Below the pieces are notes generated by a model, which was not told the origin of the DNA, searched no databases, and was given only the letters and a program-made list of their open reading frames with translations. Made by a program: the position numbers and the translations under genes. Source: an uncultured Sutterella sp. (GTDB lineage: Bacteria > Pseudomonadota > Gammaproteobacteria > Burkholderiales > Burkholderiaceae_F). From it: a DNA stretch of 64,000 nt. Positions 43,757-52,359 of the stretch are shown piece after piece (the first letter of the stretch is position 1; every line of letters starts with the position of its first letter). The DNA lies in the NCBI GenBank assembly GCA_937906995.1, contig CALESB010000022.1:1-64000 (forward strand). Direction: 5' to 3'.

Positions 43757-44389
43757 TTAATCTTTTCTTTTTAAAAGACGGTAAGTAACAGCACCTGCAG
43801 TTGCTTCACGCATAACGTCTAAGTTGAGCTCATTAATGACTTTTTCAGCATCCCACTCTTTTGGAGATTCTACGTACAGTAGGCCTTCTGGTTTGAGATG
43901 ATTTAGCGCCACATTAAGGGCCTTTTCATGGAAATTCATCGCAAAAGGAGGATCGACAAAAATAACATCAAATTGATCTTGTAGTTGTTCAACTTTTGCA
44001 AAAGCATCACCTTCAATTATTCGAATTTGCTCAGCATGAAGTTTCTCTTTAGTTGCTTTTAGTGCTTTAATAGCTATTCGATTTTTTTCAACTAAAACAA
44101 CCTCTTTGGCCCCACGGCTAGCAAATTCAAAGCCTACGGCTCCACTTCCGGCAAAAAAGTCTAGTCCAGTCAGTGAAGAATAATCCCCTTTAAAATGGGT
44201 TATCCAATTGAACAATGTCTCACGGATACGGTCGCCCGTTGGACGTAAGCCATCAAGGTTTGAAACAACCAATGGCGTTTTTCTCCATAGACCAGCAATG
44301 ATTCGCACACAACCCACTCGCGATTGGCGCGGTCTTGGTAAACTTATATCTCGTCGAGTGTTACGAGATTGATTTTTTATAGGACTCAT
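43757..44389 (-). CDS. rsmD: 16S rRNA (guanine966-N2)-methyltransferase RsmD
   Basis: SAM-dependent methyltransferase for G966 of 16S rRNA. 210 aa; RIIAGLWRKTPL, RPTGDRIRETLFNW, LDFFAGSGAVGFE (SAM loop) and the catalytic VDPPF motif are present. Starts back to back with ftsY with only 6 bases between start codons, so both promoters must lie inside the opposite gene. Confidence 0.95.
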   Translation of the reverse strand: MSPIKNQSRNTRRDISLPRPRQSRVGCVRIIAGLWRKTPLVVSNLDGLRPTGDRIRETLFNWITHFKGDYSSLTGLDFFAGSGAVGFEFASRGAKEVVLVEKNRIAIKALKATKEKLHAEQIRIIEGDAFAKVEQLQDQFDVIFVDPPFAMNFHEKALNVALNHLKPEGLLYVESPKEWDAEKVINELNLDVMREATAGAVTYRLLKRKD

Positions 44390-44395
44390 ACGTTA

Positions 44396-45331
44396 ATGAT
44401 AACGACAGAAAAGAAAAAAACGGGATGGTTAGACCGATTAAAAAGCGGTTTACATCGTACTCGTGTCAATATTGTAGGTCTTTTTACCGGTGGTAAGGTT
44501 GATGAAGACTTTTTAGAAGAGCTAGAGTTTGCTCTTATTTCTGCCGACATGGGCGTTGAAACGGTTGGCGAAATTCTTCGTAAGCTAAAAGATGATATCC
44601 AATTAAAAGGCTTAAAAACTCAAGACGAAGTGCGTTTGGCACTGAAAAATGAGATTGCCTCAATGTTAAAGCCTGCAGAGGGAGCGCTTGATATCGCTAA
44701 GACCAAGCCAGTTGTTATGATGATGGTGGGGGTTAATGGCGCAGGTAAAACAACCTCTATTGGAAAGATAAGTAAATGGATTTCAGGACAAAACAAATCT
44801 GTATTACTGGCTGCAGGTGATACTTTCCGAGCCGCAGCGCGAGAACAACTTGCAGTTTGGGGCGAGCGTAATCGAGTAGAAGTAATTTCTCAAACTGGTG
44901 GAGACCCTGCAGCTGTAGCGTTTGATGCCGTGAATGCAGGTCGTGCTAGAGGTGCTGATGTCGTGATTGTTGACACGGCTGGTCGATTAACGACTCAAAC
45001 TCGTTTAATGGAGGAGCTCAAGCGTGTTACGCGATCGCAGAATAAAGCGATGGAGGGAGCTCCGCATGAAGTTATTTTGGTACTTGATGGAACTAATGGT
45101 CAAAATGCATTAGCTCAGGTGAAGGCATTTGATGAAGCAGTTCCTTTAACTGGTTTAATTATTACGAAACTTGATGGTACTGCTAAAGGCGGCGTGTTAG
45201 TTGCAATTACTCGTATGCGTGCAGAGAAACCTTTACCTATTTACTTTATTGGTGTTGGTGAAAAGATTGAAGATTTGCAGCCCTTTAATGCTGATGATTT
45301 TGCTAAGGCTCTAGTCGGTATTGAAGATTAA
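44396..45331 (+). CDS. ftsY: Signal recognition particle receptor FtsY (NG domain only)
   Basis: SRP receptor GTPase for co-translational targeting of membrane proteins. 311 aa from the ATG at 44396 (the frame also opens at 44369, inside rsmD). G1 GVNGAGKTTSIGKI, G2 DTFRAAAREQL, G3 DTAGR, G4 TKLDGTAKGG. The protein begins almost directly with the amphipathic helix and N domain; the long acidic A domain of E. coli FtsY is missing. Followed by a strong terminator. Confidence 0.96.
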   Translation: MITTEKKKTGWLDRLKSGLHRTRVNIVGLFTGGKVDEDFLEELEFALISADMGVETVGEILRKLKDDIQLKGLKTQDEVRLALKNEIASMLKPAEGALDIAKTKPVVMMMVGVNGAGKTTSIGKISKWISGQNKSVLLAAGDTFRAAAREQLAVWGERNRVEVISQTGGDPAAVAFDAVNAGRARGADVVIVDTAGRLTTQTRLMEELKRVTRSQNKAMEGAPHEVILVLDGTNGQNALAQVKAFDEAVPLTGLIITKLDGTAKGGVLVAITRMRAEKPLPIYFIGVGEKIEDLQPFNADDFAKALVGIED

Positions 45332-45340
45332 AGTTTGCAC

Positions 45341-45381
45341 TAAAGAAAAAGTCGGAAATATTATTTCCGACTTTTTCTTTA
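45341..45381. terminator. Bidirectional terminator between ftsY and the asmA-like gene
   Basis: A 19-base perfect inverted repeat (45341-45359 with 45363-45381) around ATT, with A tracts left and T tracts right, so it should work in both directions between these convergent genes. Confidence 0.93.
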
Positions 45382-45397
45382 TCCCTGAGAAGATGCG

Positions 45398-47605
45398 TTA
45401 AAAACGATCATTAAAAAACTGCTTAAGTTTATCCCACTTGGAGGAGTTATCTTCGGGAACAGGGGTCACTGGGATAATTTGGTTGAGTGTTTTAATTTCC
45501 TCTTCGTTTAATGAAAGTTTTGGTTGGAACCAAGTTTCTTCCAATGACAAATGTATCTTTAAACCACGGCGATTTGAGCCAGATAGCTCTCCAGTCAATT
45601 GATCGGTAATCAAATCAACATGGGCTTGTCCATGCAGGTTAGCTTGAGGTAAGGAAACGTTTAACGACTCTATATGGGCGCGTGCGTCAGAAATTGTAGC
45701 TAAGCCTTTGATTTGATCAATTTGAGTAATAAGAACATTATCTTTTGGGATAGGCATGCCTTTTTCAATACTACTTAACGATTGAGATAAGTTAAGTCCA
45801 TAGGTTTGAGTATTGGAAATAGCAAAGCCTATTTGTCCATGTGTTTCAGATAAGGTGAAATTATTACCATAAAGATTTGCTTGGATATTCAATGCTCCAG
45901 ATGCTGGTTGTACAGCTCCTGCATCATTTAAAAGTCTTTGTAAGTTGATACCAGATCCCTTAAAGGATGTTTCCCAAAGTCCAGATTGGTTAAGGCTCAT
46001 CTGTCCCGTAAAGCGTCCATCATAAGCCAAGGCAGAAATGGCGGGTAATTTCATTTCTCCTTGCTGAATAAAGAGGGGAGATTTGAGTTGGATTAAGCGT
46101 AACTTTTGAGAAAAAAGCTCTCCGACCACAACCTCACCCTTGAAATCAATCGAATCCAGAAAGTGAAAGTCTGACTTAGGTGCATCAAGAGCAGTGTCGG
46201 CAGTTGGCTCTAAAGGCTTATCATTTTTACTTGAACTCGACACAACAGCATTCGGGTCCTTTTGTCCTGACACATTGTCTGCATTTTGTTCTAGGTTGCC
46301 TGCCATTGTTTTGGATGAGTTCTCTGCATTGTTATGTTCAGTAGTTTCTACGGGTACAGATTGATCATTGACTTCAGATGAAGTTGTCTCTGTAGTATCG
46401 GATACTGTTGTATGACTATCCTCCTTTTGAACACTTAAGGCACTCAGGAGGCTAATATCTTGCAATTTCAGTCGTCCTAAAACAAGACGCCCTTGGATTA
46501 AAGGATGCTCGAAACCTTCAATTGTTCCGGTAAAACTCATTGGAGCTTCGTGAAGGCGACCAAAAACTTCAAGTTTAGAAACTTTTTGATTGAAATCCGT
46601 TAAAACATTGCCAGATACTGTTGATGGCTCATTCATACCAGGCAATACCAAGGATCCCTGTAGATGGTCAGCCATCACAGTTTGCTTAATGAAGTCCACG
46701 TTCATTGGAGAACGAATGTCAAATTTAACTTCTCCATTCGGTGTCTGTGTAATAATTTTTGCGTGGACATCTGGTGCTTGCCAAACGCTAGGGATGATAT
46801 TTAGTTCTGCAACAGAAATAGAACTTTTAGTAAAGTTTCGTTCTATTTGTAATTGTGCAGTACTAGCGTAAAGTGTGTTAGGCGTTAGCTTTAACAGAGG
46901 TGCATTAGCTGAAATAGTCAAAGGAAGAGCTGTTTCAGTACCATTGGCTTGAAGAAGAAAGTTTTCAAGTCCAATGCGTCCTTGTGATAAATCGAGATCT
47001 AAAATAAAAGCGGTTTGCACATCCAACAACAAGTTATTTGGCTGAATATGTGCTTGACCAGACAAAGAAATGACCCCGTGCATTTGCGGTGAGGGCTCTG
47101 ATATTTCAGCGCGAAGATTATGTAAAGATAGCGAATGATCTTGATGAGTTAGCTTCAGATCTGCATCTGATAGGCTAATTTTTGCAATTGTAATCCCCGA
47201 AAATAGATCTGTTTTATCAGTTTTGAGATGCTCAATAGTTTGAGCAAAGGTGGGTACAGAAGAGTTCTCGTAGGCTAGTCCATTAAGTTTTAACTCTTCA
47301 ATATAAATTTTTCCAAAGGCGAGCCAAAGTGGATTGATAGTCAGTTCTGCTTGTCGATAATGTAAAACGCTTTCACCGTCTTCATTAAGAATTTTTGCAG
47401 CGGGTAACGAGATAAAAATTTCAGGTAAAACCCGGATTTGTGGTTGCTCATTGGTTTTAATGCTGTAGCCATAAGAGGCCAGTGTGGATTGAAGTTTCTT
47501 ATCTACACTGGTGGGATTGATCAAAAAATACAGCGCTACGACACACCCCATTGCTATCAATGCGAACAAGGCAATTAACCATGTGATGATTCGTAAAATG
47601 CGCAT
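45398..47605 (-). CDS. AsmA family protein
   Basis: Large envelope protein (735 aa) with an N-terminal membrane anchor at about 5-30 and long beta-rich AsmA repeats, ending with the conserved AsmA_2 region (GQAHVDLITDQLTGELSGS...). AsmA-like proteins form hydrophobic grooves for phospholipid transfer between membranes or affect outer-membrane assembly. A hydrophilic Ser/Thr/Asn-rich linker (about 400-475) splits the two halves. ATG at 47605 with GGGA upstream is used; a TTG at 47617 also opens the frame. A GGGG-N5-CCCC hairpin (47629-47641) lies just upstream. Confidence 0.86.
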   Translation of the reverse strand: MRILRIITWLIALFALIAMGCVVALYFLINPTSVDKKLQSTLASYGYSIKTNEQPQIRVLPEIFISLPAAKILNEDGESVLHYRQAELTINPLWLAFGKIYIEELKLNGLAYENSSVPTFAQTIEHLKTDKTDLFSGITIAKISLSDADLKLTHQDHSLSLHNLRAEISEPSPQMHGVISLSGQAHIQPNNLLLDVQTAFILDLDLSQGRIGLENFLLQANGTETALPLTISANAPLLKLTPNTLYASTAQLQIERNFTKSSISVAELNIIPSVWQAPDVHAKIITQTPNGEVKFDIRSPMNVDFIKQTVMADHLQGSLVLPGMNEPSTVSGNVLTDFNQKVSKLEVFGRLHEAPMSFTGTIEGFEHPLIQGRLVLGRLKLQDISLLSALSVQKEDSHTTVSDTTETTSSEVNDQSVPVETTEHNNAENSSKTMAGNLEQNADNVSGQKDPNAVVSSSSKNDKPLEPTADTALDAPKSDFHFLDSIDFKGEVVVGELFSQKLRLIQLKSPLFIQQGEMKLPAISALAYDGRFTGQMSLNQSGLWETSFKGSGINLQRLLNDAGAVQPASGALNIQANLYGNNFTLSETHGQIGFAISNTQTYGLNLSQSLSSIEKGMPIPKDNVLITQIDQIKGLATISDARAHIESLNVSLPQANLHGQAHVDLITDQLTGELSGSNRRGLKIHLSLEETWFQPKLSLNEEEIKTLNQIIPVTPVPEDNSSKWDKLKQFFNDRF

Positions 47606-47718
47606 ATTAAATCCCAAAATTATTGAGTGGGGACTGGCCCCTTATAGCTGATGATTTATTCTATCTTAAGCACGTTTTTTGCGCCTAGGGTTGTTACTAA
47701 ACAGGAAAATAACGATGC

Positions 47719-48090
47719 TCAATTTTTCCACTTGCTACGAATGGTTTTTCTTAAATTCGGTGCTAAACGCTCTAAGGCATCAAGAGTCATGAAGATAGAG
47801 TCGCGTCCTCGATGAGAAAGCTCTCTAAAGCGAGCAAGCAGTTCACTTTCCTCTTCAATTGGATTATGACGTTCACTGGTAATTACAAACATGATGTCAA
47901 AACCACAGTCACGCAAGCGAGGCATATTGAAGATTCCAGGATCTTCCTTGCCTTCCTCATACTCTTGATAACGTTCCAAGGGGACACCAAGTAACTGAGC
48001 AATTTGCAATTCCGTGTAACCCAAACGCTCTCTTTCCGTACGCAGACGTTCTCCAAATTCGCGACGTCGTTTAGCTAACACAGTTGCCAT
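47719..48090 (-). CDS. XRE-family HTH transcriptional regulator
   Basis: Small Cro/C1-type DNA-binding protein, 123 aa. The helix-turn-helix is at about 13-65: GERLRTERERLGYTELQIAQLLGV and an LERYQEYEEGKEDPG helix. The C-terminal half is helical without a recognised domain. ATG at 48090 with GAAGGAA upstream. It lies between the ychF terminator and the asmA-like gene; target unknown. Confidence 0.82.
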   Translation of the reverse strand: MATVLAKRRREFGERLRTERERLGYTELQIAQLLGVPLERYQEYEEGKEDPGIFNMPRLRDCGFDIMFVITSERHNPIEEESELLARFRELSHRGRDSIFMTLDALERLAPNLRKTIRSKWKN

Positions 48091-48124
48091 TAGGGGAATT
48101 CCTTCAATTAAATAAAAAACAATA

Positions 48125-48151
48125 AAGGGCTTACAAACTCTGCAAGCCCTT
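48125..48151 (-). terminator. Terminator after ychF
   Basis: AAGGGCTT / AAGCCCTT with one-mismatch extension of the stem; on the minus strand it is followed by TTTATTGTTTTTTATT. Confidence 0.85.
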
Positions 48152-48199
48152 AAATTTTAAAGCAATAAAGAGTGAAATGAACGCACGTTAAACAACGAG

Positions 48200-49294
48200 T
48201 TACACGTTGAAAAGGAAGTTCATAACATCGCCATCAGCAACGACATAATCTTTGCCTTCTGCTCGCATCTTGCCTGCTTCTTGTGCTCCCTTCTCACCCT
48301 TATAGGTGATAAAGTCTTCATAAGCGATTGTTTGAGCACGAATGAAACCACGTTCAAAGTCGGTATGAATTACACCAGCTGCTTGGGGAGCTGTATCGCC
48401 TTTATGGATCGTCCAAGCACGAACTTCTTTTACGCCAGCGGTAAAGTATGTTTGAAGGCCAAGAAGATCATATCCGGCTCGAATAACTCGATCTAAGCCT
48501 GCTTCATGCATCCCCATATCTTCCAAGAACATTGCTTTATCTTCATCGTCTAGCTCAGAAATTTCAGCTTCAATCTTGGCACAGAGTGCGACAACAGGTG
48601 CGTTTTCTTTTGCGGCGTAAGCCTTAACAGATTCCAATAATGGATTATTTTCAAAACCGTCATCATCAACGTTTGCTACATACATTGTAGGTTTGACAGT
48701 AAGTAGACATAACGGCTTTAAAATCACTTTTTCTTCTGGGGTTAAGTCAACGTGACGAACCGGCTTGCCTTCATTTAAGACGGGTTGAATTTTTTCCAAA
48801 ACCGTCACAAGTTTCAAAGCTTCCTTATCGCCACCTTGGCGAGCTTGCTTAGCATATTTATTGAGCGTACGTTCAACGCTAGCTAAGTCAGCTAACGCCA
48901 ATTCCGTGTTGATGACTTCAATATCTTCGATAGGATTGACTTGGCCAGCAACGTGTACGATGTTGTCATCGTTAAAGCAACGGACAATATGAGCAATAGC
49001 GTCGCACTCTCGGATGTTAGCTAAGAATTGATTACCTAAGCCTTCACCTTTTGATGCGCCTGCGACCAAACCTGCAATATCAACGAATTCCACTACGGCA
49101 GGGACAACGCGTTGTGGATTGATAATTTCAGACAGCTTAGCCAAGCGAGGATCCGGGACTTCGACGATGCCGACATTGGGTTCAATCGTGCAGAAAGGGT
49201 AATTTTCTGCAGCAATACCAGCTTTGGTTAATGCGTTAAAAATAGTAGACTTACCAACGTTAGGTAAGCCAACGATGCCACATTTTAAGCCCAT
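48200..49294 (-). CDS. ychF: Ribosome-associated ATPase YchF/Ola1
   Basis: OBG-family P-loop protein that hydrolyses ATP rather than GTP. 364 aa. Walker A GLPNVGKSTIFNAL, switch DIAGLVAGASKGEGLGNQFL, and NVDD replacing the GTP-specific NKxD, as expected for YchF. C-terminal TGS domain includes LQTYFTAGVKEVRAWTI. In E. coli ychF follows pth; here DUF523 lies between. Confidence 0.97.
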   Translation of the reverse strand: MGLKCGIVGLPNVGKSTIFNALTKAGIAAENYPFCTIEPNVGIVEVPDPRLAKLSEIINPQRVVPAVVEFVDIAGLVAGASKGEGLGNQFLANIRECDAIAHIVRCFNDDNIVHVAGQVNPIEDIEVINTELALADLASVERTLNKYAKQARQGGDKEALKLVTVLEKIQPVLNEGKPVRHVDLTPEEKVILKPLCLLTVKPTMYVANVDDDGFENNPLLESVKAYAAKENAPVVALCAKIEAEISELDDEDKAMFLEDMGMHEAGLDRVIRAGYDLLGLQTYFTAGVKEVRAWTIHKGDTAPQAAGVIHTDFERGFIRAQTIAYEDFITYKGEKGAQEAGKMRAEGKDYVVADGDVMNFLFNV

Positions 49295-49397
49295 GATATT
49301 TAATCCAAAAATTTGTTCAAATCAGACAATTTTACAGTAATCAAAGCAAAGCCTCTAGTACTTAGTTTCTAATGCCTTGCTCCAATAACAGGAAGTA

Positions 49398-49892
49398 TTA
49401 ATCCACAAGAAGGGCTTCTACTTCGTCGAGTTGTGTTTCATCAAAAACATGAACACCGGCTTGTTGAAGCATCAGTGCTGCAATCCCCATACCATCAACC
49501 AAGTTCGGTCCAAAATGACCATCATGAATCTGTTTTGTTCCACAAGAGGGACTTCTTTGCTTCAAAATGGCAATGCGGATGTTATTTCGCTTAGCTAAAT
49601 TCACACAAACTTGAGCTCCAAAAAGATAATCCTCAGTATAGTCACGACCTTCTTGAGAAATAATTTTGGCATTCCCATCAATAACGTCTTGTGCCGTTTT
49701 TCCTGGTTCAATTTCGCAAGGAACGCGCGGGACCATTAGACCAGACATGGTTTCTGGGCAAATGGGAATAAAGCGCTTTTCTTTAGCCCATTTAAAAATG
49801 CGTTCATCAGAAATTTTTAGCACTTGACCATCGAAACGAACACGTTCGCCAAGCAAACAAGCGCTTGCTAATAATTTTTCTTTCTTTTTCAC
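49398..49892 (-). CDS. DUF523 family protein
   Basis: 164-residue protein of the DUF523 (YbgA-associated/YbbK) family, marked by SACLLGERVRFDG, CPE, and RSPSCGTKQIHDG; four conserved cysteines suggest metal or sulfur binding. No biochemical role is established for the family. It sits between pth and ychF. Confidence 0.85.
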   Translation of the reverse strand: MKKKEKLLASACLLGERVRFDGQVLKISDERIFKWAKEKRFIPICPETMSGLMVPRVPCEIEPGKTAQDVIDGNAKIISQEGRDYTEDYLFGAQVCVNLAKRNNIRIAILKQRSPSCGTKQIHDGHFGPNLVDGMGIAALMLQQAGVHVFDETQLDEVEALLVD

Positions 49893-49948
49893 TTACAAAT
49901 CCTCAAAAAAGTGTCCGCATTGTATCAAGAAACGGAGACTCAATTCCC

Positions 49949-50569
49949 TTACTCTTGCTCTGTTTTTTTCTCAGAACGAGGAGAGCCAAATTTAGCCAAA
50001 GATCGTTGAACACGGGCCATGTCACCAATAGCTATATCGTTGGTGGTTTTTAATGCTGCAGAAATGCATTCTTGAATCATATCCATGTGTTCATTGGATG
50101 GAGCATGTAAAACAAAATCAGCAACAGGTTGCGCCATCCCCAAAGAACGAGGGTGTCCCGTACCTAAGCGTAAACGCCAAAAGTTCGGTGTTGAGAGTTT
50201 GGCGGAGATATCTTTGAGGCCATTATGACCTGCATTTCCACCGCCTTTTTTGACTTTCATACAGCCTGGCATTAAGTCCAACTCATCATGTACCACTAAA
50301 ATTTCTTCAGGAAGAATCTTGTAGTACAGAGCTAAGGCGACAACAGCTTGGCCGGAACGATTCATGTATGTATTAGGCTTTAATAGCCACACATCTTGCC
50401 CATTGAGGCGGATACGAGCGACATCACCTAAAAACTTTTTTTCTTCGTGGAAAAAAACACCCTCGCGGCGGGCAAGTTGATCTACAAACCAAAAACCAGC
50501 GTTGTGACGGGTATTTTCATAATCTAAGCCTGGATTCCCTAGGCCTACAATCAATCGAATATCAGACAT
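49949..50569 (-). CDS. pth: Peptidyl-tRNA hydrolase
   Basis: Releases peptides from peptidyl-tRNA that dropped off ribosomes. 206 aa; GLGNPGLDYENTRHNAGFW with the catalytic His (HNAG), VVHDELD with the catalytic Asp, and GGGNAGHNGLKDI. C-terminal basic extension (about 187-206). Divergent from the radical SAM gene. Confidence 0.97.
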   Translation of the reverse strand: MSDIRLIVGLGNPGLDYENTRHNAGFWFVDQLARREGVFFHEEKKFLGDVARIRLNGQDVWLLKPNTYMNRSGQAVVALALYYKILPEEILVVHDELDLMPGCMKVKKGGGNAGHNGLKDISAKLSTPNFWRLRLGTGHPRSLGMAQPVADFVLHAPSNEHMDMIQECISAALKTTNDIAIGDMARVQRSLAKFGSPRSEKKTEQE

Positions 50570-50698
50570 ATTTCAGTAGTAATATAAAACAGTAATTAAG
50601 GTTGTATTTTGACAGATTTTTCAACAAATGTAGCTTGTTTCTGTGGTGATGATTGTTGTACCATAAGATGGCGATGATCTCGTATTAAAGGCCAAAAA

Positions 50699-51478
50699 AT
50701 GACAACAATTCTTCATGCATCCCCTATCTTTGGCCCTGTTCATAGTCGTCGATTAGGTGTCTCCCTAGGCATCAATCTTTTACCTGGAACAGGAAAGGTC
50801 TGTACTTTTGATTGTATTTATTGTGAATGCGGTCGCAATGGTGAACGCAAAACACAAGAGAAGCTTCCAACGAGAGAATTTGTAATTCAAGAGTTAGAAA
50901 AAATGCTTCAAAAGATGCAAGCAGAAGGCCATGGTCCTGATGTTTTAACATTTGCAGGTAATGGGGAACCAACAGCTCATCCACATTTTGCAGAAATCGT
51001 TGATGATGTGCTTCTTTTAAAAGAACGCTATTTCCCAAATGCACGCATTAGTGTCTTAACGAATGGAACTCAAGTTCATAAGCCACGAGTGTTTGAGGCT
51101 TTATTGAAGGTAGACGATAATATTCTTAAATTAGACACTGTTGATGATCGCTATATTCAGATCGTTGACCGTCCAGCTTCTCATTATTTAGCTAGCGAGC
51201 AGGTTGAATATTTTGCCCGCTTTAAAGGGAAAGCTAAAATTCAAACTATGTTTGTGAGAGGTATTTTAGCTAACGGTTTTGATGTTGATAATACATCGGA
51301 TCACTATGTATTACCTTGGTTGGAAGCATTACAAAAAATTGCTCCAGAAGAGGTTATGATCTATACGATAGATCGAGAAACACCCGAAAAAGCCCTACAA
51401 AAAGTACCAGCCGAAGTGTTAGACGCCATCGCTGAAAAAGTAAGGGCCCTAGGTATAAAAGTGAAAGTTTCGTATTGA
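50699..51478 (+). CDS. Radical SAM protein (COG0731-like), function unknown
   Basis: 259 aa; the iron-sulfur motif is CTFDCIYCECG (CX3CX2C), preceded by SRRLGVSLGINLLPG and followed by TFAGNGEPTAHP, which resembles the SAM-binding GGE motif of MoaA/TYW1-like enzymes. Single-domain, no SPASM domain. The ATG at 50699 is used. No partner gene nearby tells its substrate. Confidence 0.82.
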   Translation: MTTILHASPIFGPVHSRRLGVSLGINLLPGTGKVCTFDCIYCECGRNGERKTQEKLPTREFVIQELEKMLQKMQAEGHGPDVLTFAGNGEPTAHPHFAEIVDDVLLLKERYFPNARISVLTNGTQVHKPRVFEALLKVDDNILKLDTVDDRYIQIVDRPASHYLASEQVEYFARFKGKAKIQTMFVRGILANGFDVDNTSDHYVLPWLEALQKIAPEEVMIYTIDRETPEKALQKVPAEVLDAIAEKVRALGIKVKVSY

Positions 51479-51483
51479 TTAAT

Positions 51484-51515
51484 AAAAAAGGCATTCCATT
51501 TGGAATGCCTTTTTT
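51484..51515. terminator. Bidirectional terminator between the radical SAM gene and rplY
   Basis: AAAAAAGGCATTCCA / TGGAATGCCTTTTTT, 15-base stem with TT loop; A tracts left, T tracts right, between convergent genes. Confidence 0.93.
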
Positions 51516-51534
51516 TGCAGAACTAAGCGGTTGC

Positions 51535-52152
51535 TTAGGCAGCCGGCGTAGCAGCAGCTTCTTCCGTGACTTCTTCTGCTTCTTCAGCAGCGCCACCCTT
51601 CGTAACGACAGAAACCAAAACAGGATCTTCGCTACCGTGGACAACAGCGACAACACCTTCCGGCAATTGGAGGTCGGAGATGCGCAACGTGGTTTGAGCG
51701 GTCAAACCAGAGAGGTCAACAGAGATGAATTCCGGCAAGTTCTTCGGCAAGCAGGACACTTCGATGGTGCTACGAGCGTGGCTGATCAAGCCCTTGCTAA
51801 CCTTAACGGCCGGGCTGTTTTCAGCGCCGAAGAAGTGCAACGGAACGCTCATCACAACGTTTTCGTCAGCGGCGATACGTTGGAAGTCGATGTGCAAAAC
51901 TTGCGGCTTGTACGGATGCATTTGGAAAGCACGCAAAACAACGAGCTCTTCCTTGCCATCCAATTCCATCGTCAAAATCGAAGCATGGAACTTTTCCTTA
52001 CGCAAAGCGTAGAAAATGGGGTTGTGTTCGAGCTCGATCGGCGTTGCACCGGACTTGCCGCCGTAAACGATACCCGGCAACTTGTCGGCGCGGCGCAGAC
52101 GGCGGCTCGCACCCGTACCTTGCGCTTGACGCGTGGTGGCGATGATTTTCAT
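51535..52152 (-). CDS. rplY: 50S ribosomal protein L25/general stress protein Ctc
   Basis: 5S rRNA-binding ribosomal protein bL25 of the two-domain CTC form, 205 aa from the ATG at 52152. N-terminal L25 domain (ATTRQAQGTGASRRLRRADKLPG), then a C-terminal beta domain, ending in a Glu/Ala-rich tail. The chosen ATG has GGAG 8 bases upstream. Codons are noticeably GC-richer than in most neighbours, as expected for a highly expressed gene. It follows prs, as in many proteobacteria. Confidence 0.95.
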   Translation of the reverse strand: MKIIATTRQAQGTGASRRLRRADKLPGIVYGGKSGATPIELEHNPIFYALRKEKFHASILTMELDGKEELVVLRAFQMHPYKPQVLHIDFQRIAADENVVMSVPLHFFGAENSPAVKVSKGLISHARSTIEVSCLPKNLPEFISVDLSGLTAQTTLRISDLQLPEGVVAVVHGSEDPVLVSVVTKGGAAEEAEEVTEEAAATPAA

Positions 52153-52359
52153 GAGATTTCTCCAAAAAATACAAAATTCCCGGGACGCGACCATCCACTA
52201 GGAACAAAGGGCATAAGCCCTTTTTAAAAAACATTTTTGCTCGTAATCGAGCAAAAATTACAAAAGTAAGAGCGTTATTGTACTGATTTTTATACAAAAA
52301 CCAAATAAATAAAGGGGAAAGTTTTATCTTTCCCCCTTAATAAGCTTAACGCTTAAATA

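Noticed and set aside
51475..52227. A 250-codon plus-strand open frame over rplY
   Set aside because: It is antisense to a clear ribosomal protein gene, starts inside a terminator, and has an Arg/Asn/Gln-rich composition typical of an opposite-strand shadow of GC-rich codons.
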